Position numbers and translations under genes: made by a program. This document shows, piece after piece, positions 1 to 9,800 of a DNA stretch of 64,000 nt; position 1 is the stretch's first letter; the number at the start of each line of letters is the position of its first letter. The notes below the pieces were generated by a model. It was not told the origin of the DNA, did not search any database, and saw only the letters and a program-made list of their open reading frames with translations. Source of the DNA: Clostridia bacterium (GTDB lineage: Bacteria > Bacillota > Clostridia > Christensenellales > Aristaeellaceae); contig JAFROK010000031.1 in the NCBI GenBank assembly GCA_017429695.1, positions 156,284 to 220,283 on the forward strand, in the 5' to 3' direction.

Positions 1-636
1 TTCCTTCAGGGCGTAGCAGCCCAGGAAGGCCATCTCGCCGACGGACTCAAGGGTATCCGGCACCTGGACATAATCCAGCATATAGCATGCCGCAAAGCAC
101 TGATCGCCGAAATAGACAACGCCTTCCGGCACAATCACGGTCTGGAGATTGATGCACATGAAGAACGCCTGTTTTCCAATCGCCACAACGCCTTCGGGCA
201 CTTCAATCGTATTGATGAATCCCTTGTTTTCGAAGGTATGGTCGCCGATGACGCGCACCGGATATCCGCCGAGCGTTGAAGGGACTATCACATCCGTGCT
301 CGTTCCTTTATACAGGCTGGTGATGCAGTATGTTCCATCTTCGGAAACAAAATAGGAATAATCCCCGTCTTCCATGAGATCCGGATTATTGTAGCCGGAC
401 AGGTCGCTCATCTGCTGAACTTTTTGTTTATATTCTTCTTTGTCCTGATCTTCAATGGCCTCGATGAATTCTTCTTCCGTTCCGACATCGTCAAAATCTT
501 CTAAATCGTCGAAATCCTCGAAATCCTCATCATCAAGGAACTCAAAATCGTCGTCCCAGTCTTCTTCCGCCAGGGCAAAGGACCCTGAAACAAGAATAAC
601 CAACGCCATCAGCAGCGCCAGAATACTCTTTTTCAT
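1..636 (-). CDS. Secreted leucine-rich-repeat (BspA-type) protein, 3' end cut by window
   Basis: The first 212 codons of a minus-strand gene are visible; the stop lies beyond the left edge. It opens with a Sec signal peptide (MKKSILALLMALVILVSGS, cleavage probably after ALA), followed by a very acidic D/E-rich stretch at about residues 24-52. From about residue 85 there are repeats built on IVPEGV / IG..AF / C.NL, the BspA-like LRR pattern found in surface and secreted proteins of gut Firmicutes. A GAGGGA ribosome site and a consensus promoter lie upstream. Binding partner unknown; surface adhesion or protein interaction is the usual inference for the family. Confidence 0.8.
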   Translation of the reverse strand, partial: MKKSILALLMALVILVSGSFALAEEDWDDDFEFLDDEDFEDFDDLEDFDDVGTEEEFIEAIEDQDKEEYKQKVQQMSDLSGYNNPDLMEDGDYSYFVSEDGTYCITSLYKGTSTDVIVPSTLGGYPVRVIGDHTFENKGFINTIEVPEGVVAIGKQAFFMCINLQTVIVPEGVVYFGDQCFAACYMLDYVQVPDTLESVGEMAFLGCYALKE

Positions 637-677
637 CCTGTTCCCTCCCTCGGAATAGATAAAATACATCACTTGAC

Positions 678-706
678 ATTATATAAGGAAATCCTTCAAA
701 AATCAA
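678..706 (-). promoter_or_regulatory. Sigma-A promoter of the LRR protein gene
   Basis: Reading the minus strand, TTGATT (706-701) and TATAAT (683-678) are separated by 17 nt, 42 nt before the start codon at 636. Confidence 0.65.
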
Positions 707-764
707 CCGGTTTATTTCATTTTGGGTCCGAATTTATTCCATTTGGAGGGCGAATATTTTATGA

Positions 765-793
765 TTGACTCATCGCATTTTCTGTGATATTTT
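765..793 (+). promoter_or_regulatory. Probable sigma-A promoter of the lacI-malQ-glgP operon
   Basis: TTGACT (765-770) and TATTTT (788-793) are separated by 17 nt, and a TG lies shortly before the -10. The -10 is weak, so the call is moderate. Confidence 0.5.
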
Positions 794-798
794 GGTTA

Positions 799-832
799 TG
801 GAATCGTTTCCGTTATCGTTTCCGGAAATACT
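799..832 (+). promoter_or_regulatory. Candidate LacI-family operator in the leader
   Basis: Between the putative promoter and the regulator gene the element ATCGTTTCC occurs twice (803-811 and 814-822). The second copy runs into the palindrome TTTCCGGAAA (819-828). LacI/GalR proteins bind short CG-centred palindromes of this kind, so autoregulation is a reasonable inference. No binding data exist. Confidence 0.35.
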
Positions 833-850
833 CCGAAAGGAGGGGCCGTC

Positions 851-1891
851 ATGAAAGCATATACGATCCGCGATATTGCCAGGATGGCCGGCGTCTCGGT
901 CACAACCGTCAGCCGGGTGCTGAACCACCGTCCGGACGTCAATCCAGAGACGCGCCGCCAGGTCGAAAAAATCATCCAGGAAAACCATTTTGTCGGCAAT
1001 TCCAATGCCCGTGGCCTGAAACAGAACAGCGAAGTCATTGCGATGGTGGTCCGCGGGCAGGCCAATCCATTCTTAAGCAGTCTGGCGGAATCCATCCTGA
1101 ACCGCGCCGCTTCCCTTCAGGACAGCTTTATTACGGAATATATCGATGAAAAAGATGATGAATTCCTGACCGCGCTTCGGATTACGCGGCAGAACACGGT
1201 CCGGGGGCTGATTTTTGTCGGCAGCCTGATTGACGCGCGTGTGCATGCCATCCGCGATCTGGATATTCCGGTTGTTTTTACCACGGTCAACGCGGAATCC
1301 TCCGCCCTGCGGCATGCTTCCTCCGTGGCGGTGGACGACCGGAATATGGGGCGCCTCGTCGGCGAAGAACTCCTGTCGCTGGGGCACCGGCATATTGCCG
1401 TTTTCGGTTCCAATCCGGTTGCCGGTGATTCCCTGGCCATGCGCTTCCAGGGGTTCTGCGAAGCCTATCGTGAACGCGGCCTTGTGTATGAGCAGGATTA
1501 TTTCCGGGAAACGCGGTTTTCCTATGATGCCGGATACGAAACCGCCCGCGCCTTTTTCTCCGAGCATCCCGAAACGACCGCCCTGTTCGCTATGAGCGAT
1601 ACGGTGGCCGTCGGCGCCATCCGCGCCCTCAACGATCTCGGACGGAAAGTCCCGGAGGAAATCAGCGTCGTCGGTTTTGACGGCATTGATATCAGCCGCT
1701 ATACGGTTCCCCGCCTGACAACGATTGAACAGCCGGTGGATGAAATCGCCAGGCGTAGCGTCAACCTGCTGCTGGATATGATGGAAAATGATGCTTCCCC
1801 GCGGCATATCCTCGTGACGGCTGAATTCAGGAAACGGGAGTCTGTCGCGGCTGTAAAAGCAGATGAAACGAGTAATAAAGGAGTATCGTGA
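851..1891 (+). CDS. LacI/GalR-family transcriptional regulator
   Basis: 346 residues, the usual family length. Residues 4-23 carry the helix-turn-helix (TIRDIARMAGVSVTTVSRVL), followed by the hinge and a periplasmic-binding-protein-like sugar-sensing domain with the typical segments GLIFVGS, VVFTTVN, FAMSDTVAVGAIRALND and SVVGFDGIDISRY. It overlaps or abuts malQ and sits upstream of glgP, so control of alpha-glucan use is the natural inference (a MalR/CcpA-type role); the true effector is not known. An AAGGAGG-like site lies just before the start at 851. Confidence 0.9.
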   Translation: MKAYTIRDIARMAGVSVTTVSRVLNHRPDVNPETRRQVEKIIQENHFVGNSNARGLKQNSEVIAMVVRGQANPFLSSLAESILNRAASLQDSFITEYIDEKDDEFLTALRITRQNTVRGLIFVGSLIDARVHAIRDLDIPVVFTTVNAESSALRHASSVAVDDRNMGRLVGEELLSLGHRHIAVFGSNPVAGDSLAMRFQGFCEAYRERGLVYEQDYFRETRFSYDAGYETARAFFSEHPETTALFAMSDTVAVGAIRALNDLGRKVPEEISVVGFDGIDISRYTVPRLTTIEQPVDEIARRSVNLLLDMMENDASPRHILVTAEFRKRESVAAVKADETSNKGVS

Positions 1892-1893
1892 TC

Positions 1894-3366
1894 ATGCGTT
1901 CAAGCGGTGTATTATTGCATATTTCCTCCCTGCCCTCTCCCGGAGGAATCGGTTCGCTGGGACAGGAAGCATTTCAGTTTGTGGACTTTCTGCATGCCTC
2001 CGGAATGAGCATCTGGCAGGTGCTGCCGATCGGCCCGACCGGATACGGCGAAAGCCCGTACCAATCCTCTTCGGTGTTTGCCGGCAATCCCCTGCTGATT
2101 TCCTGCCGGAAGCTGCGGGAGGAAGGCCTGCTTTCCTATGAAGATCAGGAAGAATACATCCCCGGTTCAGAAGATCGGGTGGATTACGATCTGGTGCGCG
2201 AAAACAAAACCATGCTGCTCCGCCGCTGTTATGACCAGTCCGCGTCCGCTCTCCGGAATGCGGTTTCCGATTTCTGCCGAAATAATCCCTGGGTCGGTGA
2301 TTTTGCCCTGTTTACGGCTGTAAAAGCCCATTTCGGCAACATCATGTTTTCCGCCTGGCCCGACAGGGATATCCTGCTGAGAAAACCCGAAGCCGTCCGG
2401 AAGTATACGGAAATGCTCCGGGATGAAATCGATTTCCATATTTTCTGCCAGTATCTTTTCCGCCGCCAGTGGTTTGCCCTGAAAAAATACGCGGGAGAGC
2501 ATGCTGTCCAGCTGTTCGGGGATATGCCGATCTACGTTGCGGAAGATTCGGCGGACGCCTGGACGCATCCCGAAATTTTCCAGCTGGACAAAAACCGGAT
2601 TCCCAAGCGCGTGGCAGGCGTTCCGCCGGATTATTTCTCCGCGGACGGCCAGCTTTGGGGAAATCCGCTATACCGGTGGAGATACCTTCGCCGGACCGGT
2701 TACGACTGGTGGATCAGCCGGATGAAAGGCATGTCGGAATTGTATGATATTATCCGGATCGACCATTTTATCGGATTTGCCAATTACTATTCCGTCCGCC
2801 ACGGCATGCCGAATGCCCGTAAAGGCAGATGGATTGTGGGCCCCGGGAAAAAGCTGTTCCAGGCGTTGCAGAAAAGCCTCCCGGATATTCACATTGTGGC
2901 GGAAGACCTGGGATGTGTCAACGCGCGGGTTCAGCGGCTGCTGGACTGGTGCGGATATCCCGGTATGAAAGTGATGACCTTCGGTTTTGATTCCGATAAG
3001 ACCAATCCGCACTATATCGGGAATTACCGGTCCAACACCGTTGCCTATACGGGCACCCACGATAACAACACGACCCGTGGGTGGGCTGAAGCCGCTGCTC
3101 CGGAAGTGCTCGCTTTTGCTGGAAAAGAGCTTGGCTTCAACACCCCGGAGGAAGCACCGGAAGCGTTTATCCGTGCGCTGTTTGCCTCGCCATGTGACAC
3201 CGTCATTGTGCCGATGCAGGACATTCTCGGCCTGGGTGAAAGCGCGCGAATGAATTATCCCGGCACAATCGGAGGCAACTGGCTCTGGCGGATGAAGCCG
3301 GGCGACATTACTTCCGATTTGTCCCTGAAGTATTACAAACTGAACCGAAAAACAAACAGGAGGTAA
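1894..3366 (+). CDS. malQ: 4-alpha-glucanotransferase (amylomaltase, GH77)
   Basis: Transfers alpha-1,4-glucan segments between maltodextrins in the cytoplasm, supplying chains for glycogen phosphorylase. The 490-residue protein begins with the family signature RSSGVLLHISSLPSPGGIG. The GH77 catalytic triad is readable as D290 in IRIDHFIG, E337 in VAEDLG and D390 in THDNNT. I start at ATG 1894 (AAAGGAG at 1877-1883) rather than the in-frame GTG at 1888, which lies too close to the ribosome site. The gene follows lacI directly and precedes glgP by 7 nt, forming one operon. Confidence 0.95.
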   Translation: MRSSGVLLHISSLPSPGGIGSLGQEAFQFVDFLHASGMSIWQVLPIGPTGYGESPYQSSSVFAGNPLLISCRKLREEGLLSYEDQEEYIPGSEDRVDYDLVRENKTMLLRRCYDQSASALRNAVSDFCRNNPWVGDFALFTAVKAHFGNIMFSAWPDRDILLRKPEAVRKYTEMLRDEIDFHIFCQYLFRRQWFALKKYAGEHAVQLFGDMPIYVAEDSADAWTHPEIFQLDKNRIPKRVAGVPPDYFSADGQLWGNPLYRWRYLRRTGYDWWISRMKGMSELYDIIRIDHFIGFANYYSVRHGMPNARKGRWIVGPGKKLFQALQKSLPDIHIVAEDLGCVNARVQRLLDWCGYPGMKVMTFGFDSDKTNPHYIGNYRSNTVAYTGTHDNNTTRGWAEAAAPEVLAFAGKELGFNTPEEAPEAFIRALFASPCDTVIVPMQDILGLGESARMNYPGTIGGNWLWRMKPGDITSDLSLKYYKLNRKTNRR

Positions 3367-3373
3367 ACCCAAC

Positions 3374-5716
3374 ATGATGAACGCCAGTCAACTGATCCGT
3401 GATGCCGAACAACGCATGATGACCGAAAGCCATAAATCCCTGAAGGAAGCCACCGCGTCCGAGCTTCACAACGCGGTGTCCGGCGCGGCAATGGATGCCA
3501 TTGCCCCGCTGTGGAAGAAAAAGGAAGAAGAACGTTTTCCGAAAAAGCAGGCATACTACCTGTCCATGGAATATCTCGTCGGCCGCCTGGTTTACAACAA
3601 TCTCTACTGCATGGGCCTGCTGGATGACGTCAGAAAGCTGCTTGCCGAAAAGGGCACGGATATTGCCCTGATGGAAGATGTGGAGGATGACGCTTTCGGC
3701 AATGGCGGCCTGGGACGGCTTGCGGCCTGCTTCCTGGACAGCGCCGTCACATGCAAAGTACCCCTCACCGGCTATGGTCTGCGTTTTCGCTACGGTCTGT
3801 TTAAGCAGCGCTTTGTCGACGGGCGCCAGGTGGAAGAACCCGATGACTGGGCCCGTTTCGGCGACCCGTGGTCCATCCGCCGGGTGGATGAAGCGGTCGT
3901 CGTGTCCATGAAAACCGGCGATGTGCTGGCCGTTCCGTATGATATGCCCGTCATCGGCTACGGCGCAAAGAATATCGGAACGCTCCGGCTGTGGCAGACC
4001 GAAAGCCTCCATGAAATCGATTTTGACCAGTTCAATCAGCAGAATTATGCCAAAGCGGCGGAAAATAAAAACAAGGCAGAGGACATTACGAAATTCCTCT
4101 ACCCGAACGATACCCGCAAGGAAGGAAAACAGCTTCGTGTCAAGCAGCAGTATGTGCTCGTTTCCGCCACCATGCAGGATATCCTGCGCGGGTACCGCAA
4201 ACGCCACGGCCATGACTATTCCTTCTTCGCAAAGGAAACCGCGGCCCAGCTGAACGATACCCATCCCACCATGGCCATTCCGGAGCTGATCCGACTCCTC
4301 GGGGAAGACGGTGTTCCCTTTGAGGAAGCCTTCCTTATTGCCAGGGATGCTTTTGCCTACACCAACCATACCGTCATGCAGGAAGCGCTCGAAAAATGGG
4401 ATCTTTCCCTGCTGAACTCCGTATGCCCGCAGATTGTATCCGTCATCCGCAAAATTGACGCCCGTTTCCGGAAGGAAATGAAAGCCCTGAACAAGGAGAT
4501 TACGCCTTCCCTTTGCATCATCCTGGACGGCCGCGTCCATATGGCGGAACTGGCCCTGTACGCTTCCCATGCGGTCAACGGTGTGGCAGCGCTGCATTCC
4601 GAAATCCTCAAAAACGACGTGTTTGCCGACTGGTACGGAATCTATCCGGAACGCTTCCAGAACAAGACAAACGGCATTACCCAGCGCAGATGGCTCGGCC
4701 TGTGCAATCCGGAGCTGTGCAGCCTGATTGAGAGCAAAATCGGCCCGGATTTCATTACGGACCTGGACCAGCTCAAAAAGCTGATTCCCTCGCTGAATAA
4801 CGCGTACTGCAAAAAATTCATCGCTGTCAAGAACACGAAGAAAAAGCAGCTCTGCGCGGAAATCAAGGCAAAAGAAGGCATCTCCCTGGATCCGTCCATG
4901 GTCTTTGACGTCCAGGTCAAACGGCTCCATGAATACAAGCGCCAGTTTATGAACGCGCTGAGCATTCTCGCTATCTATGACCAGCTGAAGCGCGGCCAGC
5001 TGAAGGATCTGCCGCCGGTGGCCTTTATCTTCGGGGCCAAGGCTGCTCCGGGGTATGAACGGGCCAAAGCCATTATCCACTGGATCAATATGATCGCGGA
5101 TAAAGTCAACAATGATCCGAAAACAAAAGACCGGCTGAAAGTGGTCTTCGTGCAGAATTATAACTGTTCCTGGGCAGAGAAAATCATTCCGGCCGCCGAT
5201 ATTTCCGAACAGATTTCCCCTGCCGGCACCGAAGCTTCCGGAACAGGCAATATGAAGCTGATGCTGAACGGTGCGGTCACCCTCGGCACCTTCGACGGCG
5301 CCAACGTGGAAATTGTGGAAGAAGCCGGCCGGGAAAACAATTATATCTTCGGCGCCACGGTCGACGAACTCGAAAAAATCAAAGATACCTATGACCCGAA
5401 AAAGATCTACCAGAAAAACGCGCTCCTGCGCCGTGCGCTGGATACGCTGGTCGACGGTACCTTCCCCGATGATGACGGCCGCCTGAAGGAGCTCCATGAC
5501 GCGATCCTGGAAGGCGCTTCCTGGCATAAACCGGATCATTACTACGTAATGAAGGATTTCCCGGGATATTACGAAACGAAACTCCAAGCGATCAAAGACG
5601 CAAAAACGGACGAAATCGCTTTCGCCCGTAAGTGCCTGATGAATGTGGCTTCCGCCGGCAAGTTCTCCTCAGACCGGACCATCCGGCAATATGCCAAAGA
5701 AATCTGGCATGTATGA
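3374..5716 (+). CDS. glgP: Glycogen/maltodextrin phosphorylase (GT35)
   Basis: Releases glucose-1-phosphate from alpha-1,4-glucans in the cytoplasm using pyridoxal phosphate. The 780 residues match the bacterial short form (about 750-815). Visible landmarks are AYYLSMEYLVGR near residue 55, GNGGLGRLAACFLDS near 115, QLNDTHPTMAIPEL near 296 and the PLP-lysine segment EASGTGNMKLMLNG with K628. An AGGAGGT site precedes the ATG; a second ATG follows immediately. It is the last gene of the lacI-malQ-glgP operon, and its terminator lies inside the 3' end of the opposing gene. malP would be an equally valid name. Confidence 0.95.
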   Translation: MMNASQLIRDAEQRMMTESHKSLKEATASELHNAVSGAAMDAIAPLWKKKEEERFPKKQAYYLSMEYLVGRLVYNNLYCMGLLDDVRKLLAEKGTDIALMEDVEDDAFGNGGLGRLAACFLDSAVTCKVPLTGYGLRFRYGLFKQRFVDGRQVEEPDDWARFGDPWSIRRVDEAVVVSMKTGDVLAVPYDMPVIGYGAKNIGTLRLWQTESLHEIDFDQFNQQNYAKAAENKNKAEDITKFLYPNDTRKEGKQLRVKQQYVLVSATMQDILRGYRKRHGHDYSFFAKETAAQLNDTHPTMAIPELIRLLGEDGVPFEEAFLIARDAFAYTNHTVMQEALEKWDLSLLNSVCPQIVSVIRKIDARFRKEMKALNKEITPSLCIILDGRVHMAELALYASHAVNGVAALHSEILKNDVFADWYGIYPERFQNKTNGITQRRWLGLCNPELCSLIESKIGPDFITDLDQLKKLIPSLNNAYCKKFIAVKNTKKKQLCAEIKAKEGISLDPSMVFDVQVKRLHEYKRQFMNALSILAIYDQLKRGQLKDLPPVAFIFGAKAAPGYERAKAIIHWINMIADKVNNDPKTKDRLKVVFVQNYNCSWAEKIIPAADISEQISPAGTEASGTGNMKLMLNGAVTLGTFDGANVEIVEEAGRENNYIFGATVDELEKIKDTYDPKKIYQKNALLRRALDTLVDGTFPDDDGRLKELHDAILEGASWHKPDHYYVMKDFPGYYETKLQAIKDAKTDEIAFARKCLMNVASAGKFSSDRTIRQYAKEIWHV

Positions 5717-5717
5717 T

Positions 5718-6785
5718 TTATTTCCAGATATCCGGAGCAGGAACTTCATCCTGCTCCCTTTTTTCTTTCTCCCTTTTCAGGATAATCTTCTCCAGGATCA
5801 CCGTACCGATGCCGACGATCAGGAACAGGTAGTAGGTAAAGAACCGCCATACCAGCAGGGCCAGACCTTTGATTTTCTCCGTGAACACATTGGTGTAGTA
5901 CAGCATGAAGAAGCCTTCATTCGCGCCGCTGGCGCCGGGAAGCGGCGTAGCGCTGGCGCTGACATACAGCAGGCAGCTCAGCGTGAGCACTTCATACCAG
6001 TGCGTCCCCTGCATGCCGAAGGCGTAGTAAACAAATACAATGGAACCCGTGAGTCCGAGCAGGCTCAGGAAGCTGCAGAGAAACTGCAGCAGGATCTGCC
6101 CGGGCATATGCATCAGATCGTGTAGGGCTTTGTCATATGAATCGAGAATGCCGGATACTTTCTCAATCGTAGCGTCCGGCTTCTTGACCAGATGAATCTT
6201 GTTCAGCAGCCGGATGATCCAGTTCAGGATGCCCTGGACCCACTTCCGCTTGAACGCCGCAAAGAGGACCAGCGGAACGGCGCCGAAATTGAGCAGCCAG
6301 CCGAACCGGACCACCCACATCGCGCCCTGCAGCTGCCTGTAGACAAAATCCCGGTTCAGCAGGAACAGCACCAGGCTCATGGCCGAAATCATAAACTGGT
6401 TGGTGATAAAACGGATGGTAACCGCCATCGTCCCGTAGGCCACCGGAATGCCGGCTTTCCGCATGGAGTTGACCTGCATCGGCTGCCCGCCGGCAGCGCT
6501 GGGCGTGATATTGCTGTAATAAAAACCGATCAGGGCCACATTGATGGCGCGGCCGATGCTGATTTTAAAGCCGGCCCTGCGCAGATAGCACCAGTAGTTG
6601 AGCCCGTCAAACACGGTATACGCCAGCCAGCAGAAAAACACGCACGTAAGCCACCAGAGATTCATCTGGGAAAACGCGGTGCCGATATCTGAAAGCTCCT
6701 GATTTCTGAGTGCAAGAAAAATTACAGCTGAAATGGAAAGAACGATAAACAGAATGCTCAGAATTTTCTTGAGATTCGGTTTCAT
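5718..6785 (-). CDS. YbhN/AglD-type flippase-like membrane protein (lysylphosphatidylglycerol-synthase TM family)
   Basis: 355 residues with about eight hydrophobic segments, starting with a helix at residues 9-27. The family hallmark NITPSAAGGQPMQ lies near residue 95, and the second conserved GxxGxNEG-like motif (PLPGASGANEGFF) near 290. These are typical of the membrane half of lysyl-phosphatidylglycerol synthase and of stand-alone YbhN-like proteins. There is no C-terminal aminoacyl-transfer domain, so lipid or polyprenyl-linked substrate flipping is the usual inference. Convergent with glgP, with stops 1 nt apart. Substrate not predictable. Confidence 0.85.
   Translation of the reverse strand: MKPNLKKILSILFIVLSISAVIFLALRNQELSDIGTAFSQMNLWWLTCVFFCWLAYTVFDGLNYWCYLRRAGFKISIGRAINVALIGFYYSNITPSAAGGQPMQVNSMRKAGIPVAYGTMAVTIRFITNQFMISAMSLVLFLLNRDFVYRQLQGAMWVVRFGWLLNFGAVPLVLFAAFKRKWVQGILNWIIRLLNKIHLVKKPDATIEKVSGILDSYDKALHDLMHMPGQILLQFLCSFLSLLGLTGSIVFVYYAFGMQGTHWYEVLTLSCLLYVSASATPLPGASGANEGFFMLYYTNVFTEKIKGLALLVWRFFTYYLFLIVGIGTVILEKIILKREKEKREQDEVPAPDIWK
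5734..5764 (+). terminator. Intrinsic terminator after glgP
   Basis: GGAGCAGG (5734-5741), an 8-nt loop, CCTGCTCC (5750-5757), then a T-run to 5764. It overlaps the last codons of the convergent membrane-protein gene. Confidence 0.75.
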
Positions 6786-6878
6786 TTCTTCCTCCTGATT
6801 TCAGCTGCTGATATAATCATTCATCCTACAAAGGGGCCGTTTGGAAATAATCCAAAGAATATTTTACCGCATTTATGC

Positions 6879-9800
6879 TTAAGTGTCCAGCTTTTTGAAC
6901 CTGAATCCGTCGAAATCGAACTGGCTGCCGGGCAGGAAAACAAACGATACGGAACACATCCCGCCGGGCACCTGAATGTCAAAGGACTGTACGGAACCGC
7001 CGTTGCCGCTGAAATCGGCGATTTCCGTCACGCCGTTTCCTGCCTCACCGGTAATCCGGACGGTAATGGCATTCACGTTCAGCGGCGTTTTTCCTTTGAT
7101 TTCGAGCCTGTTTTTGCGGGTTTTCCCGAAATCCATGCCGTTGAATGTGAGCGTCACGTTGTTGCCGATCTCGCATACCGAGGAACCGTCTTTCCGAAAT
7201 GAATCCCCGTATACCTGATCCGCCTCTCCCGCGGAAAGCGGCAGAAACGCGCGGCTTTGCTTTTCAAACACAAACCCCTTCATATGGACCTTCTGTTTCA
7301 TGCGGAAGCAGACGGTCCGGATGCCTGTCAGCCGTTCCGGCAGCTGATAGGTTTCCTCCTGGTATACGTTCCAGATGCTGGGCTTTTCATAATGCAGGGT
7401 TGTGATCAGGCGTCCCCCTTCAGCCGGATCGCCGTCCAGCAGTTCAATCTCGTAGGGCTTGTCATCCAGTGCGAAAATCGAAACGGTGATCCTGTCCGAT
7501 CCGGCCTTTCCGAAATCCAGCCTGGAAAATCCGGCCATGCTTTCATTTTCCCGGTCAAAGGCGATTCCCTTTTCGTTTCCGGTGCCGATTTCACCCGTAT
7601 GCAGGTCAAACAGGCCGGCCGAAACAAAGCGATACGGATCCAGGGAAGGTTTTCCGACCCCTTCCGCGCTGATTTCGATCTGGCTGATCAGATCCGCGTG
7701 GCTTTCCGTTTCCCCGGTCATTGCGCGCAGATAGAAATAACCGTCGCCTGAGGCTGTCACATAAACCCGGCCCTGATCCTCCCGGACCATCGCATAAGGC
7801 GTTTCGATCCCGGCAGCATTGGTAACCTGCCAGGTGACATCCTGCCTGTCCGCGTTTTCAGGCAGATATTTCCAGTCAAAGGCACATTCAGGGTTGTCCG
7901 GTGTAATCTTATTTCCGTGAACCGCGGCAATTTCAATTTTCCTTATAGGCCTGCGGATGTTCCGGGCGTGGTCCGGAATCCGCATGACGCGTGATTGTCC
8001 CTGCCTGATCTCAGAAGCCTGAACCGGGATTGTCAGTTCACTGCATTTCCCGTCTGCTGAGGTCACGCTGATCTTCACGTCTTCCCGGATCCCGCTGGAG
8101 CCGATGATTGCCAGGAGTTTTCCGCCGAAGAGCCGCCGGTCATTGCTCTTGTATCCGTCCGGATCCGTGGAATCTCCGTTGTCCGTTCCCATCAGGCATC
8201 CGCCGCCGGAAACGCTGATGTGAACCCGGTCCCGCGCGTTGTCCACCGGATTGCCGTTTCGGTCGGCGGCGCAAATCCGGACAAACGACAGATCCCATCC
8301 GTCCGACAGCAGATATTCATCCTCACATTGCAGCACAAAATGATCGGTATCTTCCGGGGTCACCCGGACATCCCGCATAATTTCCTGACCGTCCACATTG
8401 TAGCCGATTGCTTCCAGCGTGCCGGGCTCATACGGGATTTTCCAGACCGGCAGGCACTTTTCAGCATCATCCGCCGAAACGCGCTTCCGGCCGCATGTTT
8501 TTCCGTTCAGCAGCAGTTCGGCTTCCGCACAGTTGGTCATCACCGGGATATCAATCAGCTGTCCGGGGTTCCAGTCCCAGTAGACGCCGATATGAAGCGT
8601 CGGCCGGTCGCTCCACAGGCTCCTGAAAAGATAATACGGGTCTTTCGGAAAGCAGGCCGTATCAGCCTGGCCGAAATAACATGAACGCGTATGATATGGC
8701 GTGGGTTCGCCAATATAGTCAATGCCGCTCCAGATAAACTGCCCCATGCTGTATCCGCACTTCAGATCGTCCACAATCATGGACTTCAGGTCCAGCGCGC
8801 CCCAGCTGGTGTTGCTGTTGCCGAGGGCGGAGCACTGCTGATCCGCTTCGCTCATCACGCTCTGTTCAATCGGAAAATGATAGATATTGCGGCTTGCAAG
8901 CACGCTGGCGGTTTCGCTGCCATAGATCACCCAGTCCGGATGCTGCCGGTGATGGGACTCATATAATTTTTCGCCGTAATTATATCCGGCTGTTTTGACG
9001 ATCTCAGCGCACCGCTGTCCTCCTTCCCACGGCATATAGTTGCAGCCGAAAGTCACAGCCCCGTGATGCCCTGGATCGTGTTTCTCCACCTGTTCCTTCA
9101 GCATGCGGGTGACTTCCGTTCCGCGCATATCCGCATGCATATCGTAAATTTCGTTGCCGATGGACCACATGATGACGGAAGGATGGCACCTGTCCCGCCG
9201 GACCCAGGAAGCAACGTCTTCCGCTTCATTTTCATCAAAGAAGCGGGCGTAATCGTAGGTCGTTTTCGGCCTTTCCCACATGTCAAAGGCTTCATCAACC
9301 ACCAGGATGCCCATTTCATCGCATAAATCCAGCAGCTTTTCAGCCGGCGGATTATGGCTGGTCCGGATCGCGTTGACGCCCATATCCTTCATTAACTTCA
9401 GCTGCCGGCGAGCCGCTTTTTCGTGAAACGCGGAGCCCAGGGCGCCGAGATCATGATGGAGGCATACGCCATGGAGCTTGACCGGCTTCCCGTTCAGGAA
9501 GAATCCGTGATCCGGATCAAACGTGGTTTCCCGCAGGCCGAATTTCAGGACTCCGGTCTGTTTCCCGTAAGTATAGTGCAGCTGATAAAGCTTCGGGTCT
9601 TCAATGGACCACGCCTGCGCAGCCATTTCGAATTCCGTATGGATGGCGTGTTCGATCCCCGAAGCAGATCCTTCCGCCAGCTGTGTGCCTTGTTCATCCG
9701 TAATACGGCACTGAAACAGACCCCGGTCTGTTCCGTGTGTTTCCGCGCTCAGGCTGACTTTCCAGCCATCTCCGGTTTTCTTTTCCGAAATGGCAAAGCT

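Noticed and set aside
3308-5587. A 759-codon open frame antisense to glgP
   Set aside because: It mirrors a gene with unmistakable phosphorylase motifs; its translation has no recognisable domain and no ribosome site. Long antisense frames are expected at this GC content.
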